A DNA stretch of 18,129 bases from Actinomycetes bacterium (GCA_023425905.1 JAFABT010000202.1:1-18129); one strand, 5' to 3'; positions 7,525-15,317 are shown, counted from the stretch's first letter. Made by a program: numbers and translations. Notes: generated by a model not told the origin, from the letters alone.

Positions 7525-9666
7525 TCACGCGTGCCGCTCGAGCGCCTCCACCAGCAGGGCGACGAGCGCTTCGAGCTGGACGTCGGCCGAGGACTCGCCG
7601 TTGTCCTCGCCGGCACCGTCGAGCGCGCGGGCGGCGAGGCCGGACTTGGCGTCGATGAGCTCGGCGATCTTGGAGTCGATGGTCTGGGCGGCGATGATGC
7701 GCCACGCGGTGACGGGCTCGTCCTGGCCGATGCGGTGGATGCGGTCGATGGCCTGGGTCTGCTCGGCGTCGGTCCAGGACAGCTCGGCGAGCACGAGGTT
7801 GGAGGCGACCTGGAGGTTGAGGCCGACGCCGGCCGCCATGAGCGAGCACACGACGATCTGGACCTCGGGGTCCTCGGTGAACTCCTTGATGGCCTTGGCG
7901 CGGGCGCGCGGCGTCTGGTCACCGCGGATCGAGCTGTACCGGATGCCGCGGTCGGCGAAGGTCTGCTCGGCCTGGTCCATGACGTCGACGTGCTTGGCGA
8001 AGAACACGACCTTGCCGACGTTGCGGGCGAGCTGGGCCGCGTAGTCGGCGGCGAGGCCGGCCTTGGCCTGCCCGATGCGCCGGACCATCGTGAAGACGTT
8101 CTCGCCGCTGGCCTTCGAGCTCGAGTCCTTGAGCTCGGCGGCGGCGACGCGGCGCGCGAGCTGGAGGTCGATGCCCTCGACGGCGTCACCGCTACGGTGC
8201 GCGAGCGCGGTGCGGTAGTGCTCGACCATGCGCGCGGCGAGGGTCGCCTCAGCGGCGCGGATCGAGCGTCCGACAGGCCCGTCGAGCTCGACCGGCAGGT
8301 CGGCGACGCGGCGCGCGGGGATGTCGGCGACGACGTCGACCTTGCGGCGGCGCACGATGCCCTGGTCGATGACGGCAGTGCGCGCGGCGGCGTAGAACCC
8401 GAGGTCGCCGGGGGTGAGGCCGGTGTCCTCGAGGGCCTTCATGAGCGCGCCGACGGGAAGCTTGTCGTCGATCCAGCCGAGGTACTGCCAGATCGCCCGG
8501 AAGTCCTCGATGTCGTTGATGAGCGGGGTGCCGGTGAGGGCCATGAGCAGCGGCTTCGCGGTGCGCTCGCGGATCCGCTCGGAGATCGCAAGGACGTGCT
8601 GGGAGCGCTGGGAGCTCTTGTTCTTGATGAAGTGCGCCTCGTCGACGACCATGCCGCGGAATCCGTGGTCGCCGAGCCAGCCGGCGTGCCGGTCGAGGAT
8701 CTCGTAGTTGACGATGACGACGTCGGCGAACCCGTCGACCTCCTCCCCGTCGCCGTGGACGACGGTGGCCTGCCGCTGCGGGATCCACAGGCCCACCTCG
8801 TGGGCCCAGTTCGTCTTGACGACGTTGGGGACGACGACGAGCAGCGGGAACGCGTGCGCGGCCTGGGCCGCGAGGAGGGCCTGGGCGGTCTTGCCGAGGC
8901 CGGGCTCGTCGGCGAGCAGGAAGGTGCGGTGGCCGCGGGCGGCGGCCGTGACGACCTGCGCCTGGTGCGGCATGAGGGCGCGCCCGGCGGGGACCGTCAC
9001 GGGGCGCGGCTCAGGGAGGTCCATGCACGCGGGGGCGCCGGTCGCAGCGACCTCGAAGGAGCGGAACAGCGGCTCGAGCAGCTCCCAGCCGGCCAGGCGC
9101 CGGGCTCGCGAAGCGACGCGCTCGGCGGCGGCCTCGAAGTCGGGGGCGAGGAAGGGGTTCGCGAGCTGGCGTGCCATGACGGACTGCGGCACGACGCGCT
9201 TCTCGGCACCGGGGGCGGCGACGGGGCGCGGGGCGGGCTCGGGCTCCTCGGGCGGCTCGAGGCCCCCGGCACGCATGAGGCTCGCCTTGTACTCGCGTGC
9301 CGCGTCGGACACGCGGGCGTCCTCGGTGAGCAGCTGGAGCAGGGAGGTGTCGCGGGCGGCGATCTTCGCCAGGACGGTCGCGATGCCGTCGAGCCGCTTG
9401 AGCTCCGCGGTGCGCTTCGCGGCGGACAGCTCGGAGTCGGCCTGGAGGCGGGCGCGCCCTTCCCGCATGAGCAGCGCGCAGACCTGGAACTTGGTCCGGA
9501 CCGCGGGGCGCGTCGGCGGCCGCTGGACGATCGTGTCGAGCTCGCGTGCGACGCGCACGAGCACCGCGGTGAGGCCCTGCTCGGCGGCGCCCGAGGTACG
9601 ACGACGCTGACCGCCGCCCGCATCGGGGCGCGCGCGACCGGACCGGCGCTGACCTGGTCGTGCCAC
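7525..9666 (-). CDS. SNF2-family DEAD/DEAH-box helicase
   Basis: This 713-aa Swi2/Snf2 ATPase is a DNA translocase that remodels DNA or protein-DNA complexes. From the GTG at 9666 the motifs are: motif I DEPGLGKT at 253-260, motif II DEAH at 342-345, motif III TGTP at 378-381, and motif VI QAIDRIHRIGQ at 638-648 in the C-terminal helicase lobe. The N-terminal 200 residues are basic and helical, then Pro-rich, and I do not recognise a domain there. The start is fixed by an excellent SD, AAGGAGGAGACG, directly before the GTG; the open frame extends 57 codons further upstream, but that part looks noncoding. No methyltransferase, nuclease or DISARM/BREX partner is adjacent, so it appears to stand alone. 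The specific role is unknown. Confidence 0.93.
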   Translation of the reverse strand: MARPGQRRSGRARPDAGGGQRRRTSGAAEQGLTAVLVRVARELDTIVQRPPTRPAVRTKFQVCALLMREGRARLQADSELSAAKRTAELKRLDGIATVLAKIAARDTSLLQLLTEDARVSDAAREYKASLMRAGGLEPPEEPEPAPRPVAAPGAEKRVVPQSVMARQLANPFLAPDFEAAAERVASRARRLAGWELLEPLFRSFEVAATGAPACMDLPEPRPVTVPAGRALMPHQAQVVTAAARGHRTFLLADEPGLGKTAQALLAAQAAHAFPLLVVVPNVVKTNWAHEVGLWIPQRQATVVHGDGEEVDGFADVVIVNYEILDRHAGWLGDHGFRGMVVDEAHFIKNKSSQRSQHVLAISERIRERTAKPLLMALTGTPLINDIEDFRAIWQYLGWIDDKLPVGALMKALEDTGLTPGDLGFYAAARTAVIDQGIVRRRKVDVVADIPARRVADLPVELDGPVGRSIRAAEATLAARMVEHYRTALAHRSGDAVEGIDLQLARRVAAAELKDSSSKASGENVFTMVRRIGQAKAGLAADYAAQLARNVGKVVFFAKHVDVMDQAEQTFADRGIRYSSIRGDQTPRARAKAIKEFTEDPEVQIVVCSLMAAGVGLNLQVASNLVLAELSWTDAEQTQAIDRIHRIGQDEPVTAWRIIAAQTIDSKIAELIDAKSGLAARALDGAGEDNGESSADVQLEALVALLVEALERHA

Positions 9667-9902
9667 GTCTCCTCCTTCATAGCGCCCGAGCCGCCGATGC
9701 GGCGCGACGCGACGGTGCCGCGGTGCTCGCTGGCGTCGGCGGCTCGCCGACGCACAGGGGTGTGCCGCGCCCTCCGAGGGCGGCACCTGCCAGGGGCCAC
9801 GACCCGTGACCGAGCCGCACACCCGCACGGGGCCCACCGGGACTGACCGCGCTCAACCGCTAGGCGTCCTGAGACGACGCGGGCGCAGCCGGGGCCGTGC
9901 GT

Positions 9903-10410
9903 GACCTCCTGCGAGAACGAATGCTACCGCTGGGCGGGGCCGGCCGTGCGTGGGCGCGCTGTGAAGGTCGTCGCAGCGGCGGCGCCACGCTCTGCCAGGG
10001 TCCGGAACGCGTCCGCGTCGTCGGCGCCCTTGAACCGCGCCGAGACGAAGGTCGCGGCGTCGTGCCCGGGGATCTCGCGCGGCCCGAAGCGTGGGCCGGT
10101 CACCGTCCCACTCTTCGACAGCACGGGCCAGCTCCCCGACGGTCGTGCTCACGGTGACGAAGAACTCGTAGAGAAGACACCGGCTCGAGCGTTCGCGTCT
10201 GGGCTATGGCGACCGCGTTCCCGGCCGTCGGCGTCGCGAGGTCGGCAACCGCCCCCGAGGCGCGCCGGCCCGCGGAGCACCACCGCGGCCTTCACGCCGA
10301 GCCGGGCATGCACAGGGCGACCGGCCTCCAACGAGTGCGCCACACCCTCGATGACAGGCGATGCGGGGCTGGCGGCCAGTGCCCGTTGGCGTGGAGGGGG
10401 AACCTGTGAT
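9903..10410 (-). pseudogene. decayed minus-strand gene, several frameshifts, unrecognised
   Basis: Protein-like pieces with strong G/C third-position bias lie one after another on this strand, in different frames. They are a piece around SPVIEGVAHSLEAGRPVHARLG (about 10370-10270), one around GAVADLATPTAGNAVAIA (about 10255-10200), one around LYEFFVTVSTTVGELARAVEEW (about 10175-10110), and one around FGPREIPGHDAATFVSARFK to a stop (about 10090-9924). No single frame covers the region. It reads like one gene of roughly 160 codons broken by at least three indels. I do not recognise the family. The limits given are approximate. The region between the helicase start (9666) and here holds nothing I can support. 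Confidence 0.4.
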
Positions 10411-10455
10411 CATTGAGCCCGCCGCATCGGGACCGGCTATGGCACTCTGACCTAC

Positions 10456-11046
10456 GTGACCGAACCGGCGGCGCTCTGGGCAGAGTGGAAGCGCATCACG
10501 CGGTTCCTGAACAGCACCCAGATCGCCTTTGCGCGCGAGCGGCTTGTCTGGGGCTCCCTCGAGCTGGAGCCCGCGACGGATGTGCGCCTCCATGTACCGA
10601 CGGAGCGCGGGCGGTACGTGGTCCAACTTGACGAACACCTCGACTCTCTAGCGGACCTCGACGCACTGCGCGCCGCCGTCTTGATCCAGAGCTACGCGGT
10701 CGCGGAGGCGGCGGCGTGCGACCGCCTCGGCTTGGACCAGAGGACGGCTGGCGGCGTCGAGGATTGGGGCCGCGCTCTGCTGGAGACAAACGGGCGATCG
10801 TGGGCGCATGTGCATGGCGGGCTCGCGGGGATCGTCGAAGTGGCTGTCGCCCGAAACGCATACGCGCATGCAGCCCACCTTGTCGACGCCAAGGCCGCAG
10901 CCCGGTTGTCCCGGGCCGGATCTCAGCGTTGGGCGGCTGGTGAGCCTGTTGAGCTGGGGTTCGCGGACGTCGTTGAACTTCGGTCGCGAATCCGATCGCT
11001 GCTCCGCCATGGCGGCTTCCATCAACAAGGCTCGACGGCCACCTGA
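10456..11046 (+). CDS. hypothetical protein with HEPN-like RNxxxH motif
   Basis: This 196-aa protein is mostly helical by composition and has no membrane segment. Near the C-terminus, RNAYAH at 133-138 fits the R-N-x3-H active-site motif of HEPN ribonuclease domains. The preceding hydrophobic helix (GGLAGIVEVAVARNAYAH) has the position and character of the catalytic helix. HEPN proteins act as RNA-cleaving toxins or abortive-infection effectors, often with an MNT or other antitoxin. No intact partner is next to it; the decayed gene upstream is on the other strand. The start is a GTG with no convincing SD. The HEPN call rests on one motif and helical context, so it is tentative. It lies in an island with a dead conjugation gene. 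Confidence 0.7.
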   Translation: MTEPAALWAEWKRITRFLNSTQIAFARERLVWGSLELEPATDVRLHVPTERGRYVVQLDEHLDSLADLDALRAAVLIQSYAVAEAAACDRLGLDQRTAGGVEDWGRALLETNGRSWAHVHGGLAGIVEVAVARNAYAHAAHLVDAKAAARLSRAGSQRWAAGEPVELGFADVVELRSRIRSLLRHGGFHQQGSTAT

Positions 11047-11069
11047 CGGCGGGCGCGACTCGAGCCGTC
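11045..11069. terminator. weak hairpin overlapping the HEPN-like gene stop
   Basis: GACGGC at 11045-11050 pairs with GCCGTC at 11064-11069. The stem begins within the stop codon of the preceding gene. It lacks a T-run and is only a candidate. Confidence 0.25.
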
Positions 11070-11142
11070 GCTGACAGTCCCCGCGTGATCGCGCACTCCG
11101 CGCGCGTCGACCCAGCCGCGTGACGGGACAAGCCCCACTCCG

Positions 11143-11233
11143 CGTCATCTAGCACGCGTGATGACGGAACCAGCCCTCGGAACGCCGTCATCGCACTTGT
11201 TTGCGTCATCGCCGACGACGCCAGTTCGTCATC
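11143..11233. repeat. five CGTCATC iterations, candidate oriT or iteron region
   Basis: The heptamer CGTCATC occurs at 11143, 11186, 11204 and 11227 on the plus strand and inverted (GATGACG) at 11160, all within 91 noncoding bases. The first two form a perfect 7-bp inverted repeat around a 10-nt loop. The block lies in the 351-bp gap (11047-11397) directly upstream of a MobF relaxase pseudogene, which is where oriT and relaxase/accessory-protein binding sites usually lie. The same heptamer also appears inside the relaxase reading frame as ordinary Val-Ile codons, so some occurrences may be compositional. Confidence 0.4.
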
Positions 11234-11253
11234 GCTCTGTCTATCGGGCGTGA

Positions 11254-11285
11254 GGAGTCTGGCGTCGTGCGCACGACCCGACTCC
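11254..11285. repeat. two-part hairpin with 14-bp perfect palindrome
   Basis: GTCGTGCGCACGAC at 11264-11277 is a perfect palindrome. It is nested inside GGAGTC (11254-11259) and GACTCC (11280-11285), giving a cruciform or hairpin with a small internal loop. It is upstream of the relaxase pseudogene and could be part of oriT, an operator or a terminator. There is no T-run. Confidence 0.45.
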
Positions 11286-11397
11286 CCTACCTTGCCCCGC
11301 GTGACGCGCCAGGGCGGCAGGCAGTCACGCATCTTCTCGCCTCGTGCCGCACACCTGCAGGTAGCGGAGGTCGGCGTCAGTGGGGGCGGTGGTGCGC

Positions 11398-13463
11398 GTG
11401 ATGTCGATGCACAAGCTCACGGCCGGGGACGGGTACACCTAGCTGACCCGGCACGTCGCCGCGGGCGACGCCGGGCTGGACGCCGGGGCGTCGCTGACCG
11501 CGTACTACCAGCAGACCGGCAACCCCGCTGGCCGCTGGTACGGCGAGGGGCTCGCTGGTCTTGGTGACGGGACGCAGCGGCTGCGCCCGGGCGACGTCGT
11601 GACCGAGGCGGCGATGACGGCGGTGTTCCGCGATGGCGTCGACCCGCTCACCGATGACGCACTCGGCCGTCCCTACCGCGTGTTCGATGACGGGAAGCGG
11701 CACGCCGTGGTCGGGTTCGACCTGACCTTCACTGCCCCGAAGTCGGCGTCGGTGCTGTGGGCGCTGGCCGATGACGCGACGCGCGTCATCGTCTATGACG
11801 TTCACCGGGCGGCGTTGGCGTCATCGCTGGAGTTCGTCGAGCAGCGCGTCATCCGCACGTGCATCGGCGAGGCGGGGCGTCATCAGGTCTGCACCCGCGG
11901 GATGGTCGCCGCGGCGTTCGACCACTGGGACACGCGGGCCGGTGACCCGAACCTGCACACGCACGTCGTCATCGCCAACAAGGTCCAGGGTCCCGACGGG
12001 GCGTGGCGCAGCCTCGACGGGCGCACCGTGCACGCCGCCGTCGTCACGGTGTCGGAGCTGTATGACGCGCTGCTGGCCGACGAGCTCGCGCGGCGGCTGC
12101 CGGTGGAGTGGTCGATGCGCGAGCGCGGGCCGCGCCGGAACCCGGCGCTCGAGGTCGACGGGATCGGCGAGGACCTGCTGAGCCAATTCTCGACGCGGGC
12201 CGAGGCGATCCATTGCGCCGAGCAGGAGCGGCTCGCCGAGTTCGAAGCCAGTCACGGCCGGGCGCCTGCTCGCGTGGAGAGACCCGAGCCCGCCAGCACC
12301 TGACCCGCGCGACGCGGCCCCCGAAGACGGTGCTCCCGCTGGCGGACCTTCTGGCTGGCTGGGCGAACCGTGCCCGCGCGCTCACAGGGCTCGAGCCGCG
12401 CGACCTGGCCGCCCGGGCGCTGGTCGGCGCGTACGGGCGACCGCTGCACGCGCACGGCGTCGGGGACCGGAGGTCCAAGCGGCGATGGTCGCCCAGGTCC
12501 TCGATGACGTGTCGACGCGGCGGTCGGTCTGGACGACGTGGGACCTCGGCGCCGCCGCCGTCCGCGCGTCGAAGCTGCTCCGGATGGCGTCGCCGACCGA
12601 GCGTCGGGCGCTGCTGAACCAGGTTACGGCCGAGGCTGCGGCGGCATGCGTGCACCTGGACGACAACCGCGACCCTGCCACGCGGCGCGTCGGCGAGTCG
12701 CTGTTCACCTCGACCGAACTGCTCGGGGCGGAGAAGGTGCTCATCGATGCCGCCGAGACCACCGGAGCACCGGCACCGGCCGGCGGAGGTGCTCAGCGCC
12801 ATCCAGCTGCGCACCGAGCGCCACATCGGCGCCCTCGCCCCCGACCAGCGCGCGGCCGCGGAGGCCGTCATCACCTCCGGGCGTCTGCTCGACGTGCTCG
12901 TCGGGCCGGCCGGATCGGGCAAGACCACAACGCTGGCCGCGCTGTCCTCGTTCTGGCGGCACGGCATCGGGTCGGTGGTTGGGCTGGCGCCGTCGGCGAC
13001 CGCGGCCCGAGCGCCGGCGGAGTCGCTCAGGGTGCCGTACGAGACGACCGCGAAGTGGCTGCACGAGTCCATCGGCGACGGCGCCACCACCCGGGCGCTC
13101 CGCTACGCCGACGCCGTCGCCCGCAAGGCCAGCCGCGACTACCCGGAGCAGCGCGCGGCCACCGAGGAGCACTGGCGGCTGCGCGCCGAGCAGGACCAGA
13201 GGCGGTTCTCCCCCGGGAAGCTCGTCATCATCGACGAGGCCTCCCTGGCCGACACCCGCACGCTGGCCGCGATCGTCGAGCAGGCGCGGGCGGCTACGGC
13301 GAAGGTGCTGCTGGTCGGGGACCACCTGCAGCGCGGGTCGGTCCACGCAGGCGGCGCGTTCGGCATGCTTGCCCGCCGCGGACCCACGGCCGAGCTCACC
13401 AGCCTCTGGCGCTTCAGCCAGCCGTGGGAGGCGCGGGCCAGCCTCGAGCTGCCAGGACAGTGA
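11398..13463 (+). pseudogene. MobF/TrwC-type conjugative relaxase, inactivated
   Basis: This is a relaxase-helicase that would nick oriT and unwind the transferred strand. Reading from GTG/ATG at 11398-11401, the frame gives MSMHKLTAGDGYT and then an amber codon TAG at 11440-11442, where a Tyr codon is expected (GYTYLTR is the usual form). Downstream the relaxase domain is well preserved: the catalytic Tyr pair (codons 11503 and 11506) and the HUH histidines (codons at 11923, 11956 and 11962, the last two in LHTH). Frameshifts follow at about 12277-12281, 12462-12466 and 12778-12783. The helicase part keeps Walker A GPAGSGKT (12903-12926) and Walker B VIIDEAS (about 13224-13244). The frame stops after WRFSQPWEARASLEL, losing the rest of the helicase domain. 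No active product is expected. Confidence 0.9.
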
Positions 13464-13657
13464 ACAGGAGCGCCAGCTCCGGAAGGTTCATCTCGAAGGC
13501 TGCCGCTGCGCGGTGGCCTGGCAAGACAACGACGGAGCAGGTCGGGCACGGCACAGGCAACGGCCAGACGGTGCACCGCAGCGCCGCCACACGGCGCTTC
13601 GTTACCAAGCGCCGTGCCGACGGCGACCCCGGCGGCACGATCGCTCAGCGCGTCTGA
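13460..13657 (+). CDS. small two-repeat basic protein
   Basis: This 65-aa basic protein begins at a GTG overlapping the last stop of the relaxase remnant (GTGA). It contains two copies of one pattern: RSASSGRFISK, then a stretch ending PGKTTTEQV; and RSAATRRFVTK, then a stretch ending PGGTIAQRV. Similar short RSAxxGRFV(T/S)K proteins occur in actinobacteria, to my recollection without known function. Basic composition and the internal repeat suggest nucleic acid or protein binding, but this is inference. The SD is poor (AGGA close to the GTG). A strong hairpin terminator follows directly. The gene probably entered with, or was left behind by, the mobile element that carried the relaxase. Confidence 0.7.
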   Translation: MNRSASSGRFISKAAAARWPGKTTTEQVGHGTGNGQTVHRSAATRRFVTKRRADGDPGGTIAQRV

Positions 13658-13660
13658 GGT

Positions 13661-13706
13661 AGTCGCGGAAGGGGCCCTCAACCGGCTGGGCCCCTTCCGT
13701 GCGACT
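13661..13706 (+). terminator. strong intrinsic hairpin terminator
   Basis: GGAAGGGGCCC at 13667-13677 pairs perfectly with GGGCCCCTTCC at 13688-13698 around a 10-nt loop. The stem is extended by AGTCGC (13661-13666) with GCGACT (13701-13706), with a two-base bulge on the 3' side. It starts four bases after the stop of the 65-aa gene. No T-run follows, which is common in GC-rich actinobacteria. It could also serve the minus-strand gene ending at 13726. Confidence 0.8.
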
Positions 13707-13725
13707 AACTCGGACGGACGGATCT

Positions 13726-13944
13726 TCACCCGGTCGTGGGCGCCGTGACGACCGACTGCATCCACTCCTGAAGCGCCGGCAGGAGCAGCCCCGTGAGCCC
13801 TTGCCCCTTATCGAAGATGTACCAGATCACGGGCTGGTACCACTGCGTCAGCACCATCAGGCCGACGACCAGAACTAGGGCGGTGCGCACCCAAGCCTTC
13901 GGCAGGACCTCGAGAAGTAGGTCGACGACATCTGAGCCACGCAT
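13726..13944 (-). CDS. small single-pass membrane protein
   Basis: This 72-aa protein starts at the ATG at 13944 (MRGSDVVDLLLEVL). A hydrophobic segment runs from about 20 to 44 (TALVLVVGLMVLTQWY, then PVIWYIF), followed by an amphipathic C-terminal stretch with LLLPALQEWM. It is too long and unusual for a simple leader peptide. Holin-like or DUF6338-associated roles are both conceivable, but nothing is diagnostic. No SD is visible, so it may be leaderless. It is divergent from DUF6338 copy B across an 80-bp gap that must hold both promoters, so the two may be co-regulated. Confidence 0.65.
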   Translation of the reverse strand: MRGSDVVDLLLEVLPKAWVRTALVLVVGLMVLTQWYQPVIWYIFDKGQGLTGLLLPALQEWMQSVVTAPTTG

Positions 13945-14024
13945 GATGAAAGGGTGACATTCGCCGCCGACACGCGCTCCGCCCGTGCGACCATGGCGGG
14001 GTCGACAGCCAAGGGAGGGACTCA

Positions 14025-14693
14025 GTGCCGGAATCTTGGGTGCAGGTGGCTGTGGTGCTGACGGCAGTCATGCCTGGCTTCGTCTACCAGGTGAGCCGTA
14101 GACGTGTCGGGGGGCCAGACCCCGACGAGCGCGAGTTCGGAGTCCGGATCCTTCGAGCGATCGCCGCCAGCGCCGTGTTCGCCGGGCTCTACGCGCTTGT
14201 ACTCGGCTCGACCATCGTCACCTACGTGGAAGACCCCGCCCGGGCGCTCGCCGACATCCAGTTGATGGGCCTTTCCTTCCTCGCCCTCGTCGTGGCGACC
14301 CCCTGGGCGGCCGCCCGATTAGTTTTTTACGTCAGAACCAGCGGATGGTTCCAGGCCGCCGCAGTATCGGTAGTCGCGAAGTTGAGACTCAAGCGCCCCT
14401 GGAACCCGACCCCGAGCGCTTGGGACTTCGCATTCGCCAGACTCCAGCCCGGCTGGGTTCGCGTGCGCCTCGCAGACGGTTCGTGGGTCGGCGGGTGGTT
14501 CGCAGAGAGGTCCTTCGCGAGCTCGTTCCCGGAGCCCCAGGAGCTCTACGTCGAGGTCGGGTACGTGATGGCCGACGACGGCAAGTTCACCGAGGAGGTT
14601 TCCGCTCCCGCGGGCATGGTCGTGCGGTGCCAGGACGCAGTCGTCGTGGACTTCATCCCCTACGAGTCCGACAATGGTCGCGAGGAGGCGTGA
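14025..14693 (+). CDS. DUF6338-type membrane protein (copy B)
   Basis: This 222-aa protein is a paralogue of the protein at 2753-3427, alignable end to end without gaps. It has the same three N-terminal hydrophobic segments and the same C-terminal pattern (WNPTPSAWDFAF, then GWVRVRLADGSWVGGWF and PQELYV). The start is a GTG after a strong SD (AAGGGAGGGA, about five bases before). The stop overlaps the next ATG by one base (TGATG), exactly as in copy A. It heads a chain of three small genes. Copy B has a short AT-rich patch (around 14320-14330), and its third positions look less strictly G/C than copy A, so one copy may be acquired. Function is unknown; the family name is from memory. Confidence 0.85.
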   Translation: MPESWVQVAVVLTAVMPGFVYQVSRRRVGGPDPDEREFGVRILRAIAASAVFAGLYALVLGSTIVTYVEDPARALADIQLMGLSFLALVVATPWAAARLVFYVRTSGWFQAAAVSVVAKLRLKRPWNPTPSAWDFAFARLQPGWVRVRLADGSWVGGWFAERSFASSFPEPQELYVEVGYVMADDGKFTEEVSAPAGMVVRCQDAVVVDFIPYESDNGREEA

Positions 14694-14848
14694 TGGCGAA
14701 GAACACGAAGTCCACCCGGTCCACCGGGACGTGGGTTGCACCCTCGAAGGGCGGCTACTCGGCCGAGGCCCGCAGCGGCAAGGTCGTCCGTCGGCCAGCG
14801 ACCCCACCGAAGAACGGCGCATCCGCCTCGAAGAAGTCGGTCGCATGA
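14693..14848 (+). CDS. small basic partner of DUF6338 copy B
   Basis: This 51-aa, Lys/Ser/Thr-rich protein starts at the ATG overlapping the DUF6338 stop. Its GTWVAPSKGGYS followed by SGKVV is homologous to GKWFAPPSGGYS followed by SGHVV in the gene at 3427, so this is the same partner family. It has no membrane segment. The conserved aromatic/Gly/Tyr core in a disordered-looking basic peptide suggests a binding motif for a partner, perhaps the DUF6338 C-terminal domain. The next ATG overlaps its stop by four bases (ATGA). Confidence 0.72.
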   Translation: MAKNTKSTRSTGTWVAPSKGGYSAEARSGKVVRRPATPPKNGASASKKSVA

Positions 14849-15006
14849 CGGATGACCGCACGCTGCGCGGGGTCGTCGAGCCTCCCGCCCCGGACAAGAA
14901 GCGCCTGACGGCCGGTTACCAGCCTGTAGCCCGCGACGCGCGCGCGACGACACCCCCGAAGCCTCCAACCGAGACTCCGGCATCGGCGCCAAAGAAGGCG
15001 GAGTGA
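14845..15006 (+). CDS. small proline-rich protein, third gene of DUF6338 B operon
   Basis: This 53-aa protein begins MTDDRTLRGVVEPPAPDKKR, has a central TAGYQPV and ends in a Pro/Thr/Ala tail with KKAE. The ATG overlaps the previous stop (ATGA). It is probably disordered. There is no counterpart after DUF6338 copy A. I do not recognise it; the support is the overlapping-start arrangement and good codon use. Confidence 0.6.
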   Translation: MTDDRTLRGVVEPPAPDKKRLTAGYQPVARDARATTPPKPPTETPASAPKKAE

Positions 15007-15152
15007 ACTCGATGGCCAACGACAGTCGACCGGCGAGCGGGCAGGGCTACGAAGAGAAGGGCTGGACTCCGACGGCCACCGGGCCGCAGCAGGTTCCCAA
15101 GCCTCCGTCGACACCGGCCAGCCCCGCGAACGCCCCAACGCCGAAGAAGTAG
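15003..15152 (+). CDS. small proline-rich protein, fourth gene of DUF6338 B operon
   Basis: The GTG at 15003 overlaps the previous stop (GTGA) and AGGCGG lies just upstream, giving 49 aa. An in-frame ATG at 15012 would give 46 aa. The core is GYEEKGWTPTATGPQQ, followed by a Pro/Ser/Ala tail ending PKK. The GY plus Pro tail plus terminal Lys layout resembles the preceding small protein, so the two may be distant relatives. It is too short for the usual ORF length limits, but the overlap chain argues that it is translated. Confidence 0.6.
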   Translation: MNSMANDSRPASGQGYEEKGWTPTATGPQQVPKPPSTPASPANAPTPKK

Positions 15153-15317
15153 TAGTCCAGTGCCCGGTCATCTCGTCGCGGCGCCGCAGCCCGCATCGGC
15201 CTGCAAACTCCTCGCGCGACCGCGTCCGGCCGACAAGGCACGGCGCCGCGCGATGCCTCGTCCGCCGGCGTTAGTCCACGTGCTTGACAGACTGTCCACT
15301 TCCTGAGACAAGTCGCC

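Noticed and set aside
7486..9846. Plus-strand open frame of 786 codons
   Set aside because: It is exactly antisense to the SNF2 helicase. The product is an Asp/Gly/Val/Arg-rich artefact without motifs, and the minus strand has full helicase motifs and a strong SD.
2695..10392. 13-bp repeat TGCCCGTTGGCGT at 2695 and 10380
   Set aside because: A shared 13-mer is expected by chance in an 18-kb GC-rich window. The contexts are unrelated.
11440..11442. Programmed amber readthrough in the relaxase
   Set aside because: Three independent frameshifts and a truncation downstream make the gene dead anyway, so readthrough is not needed to explain the stop.
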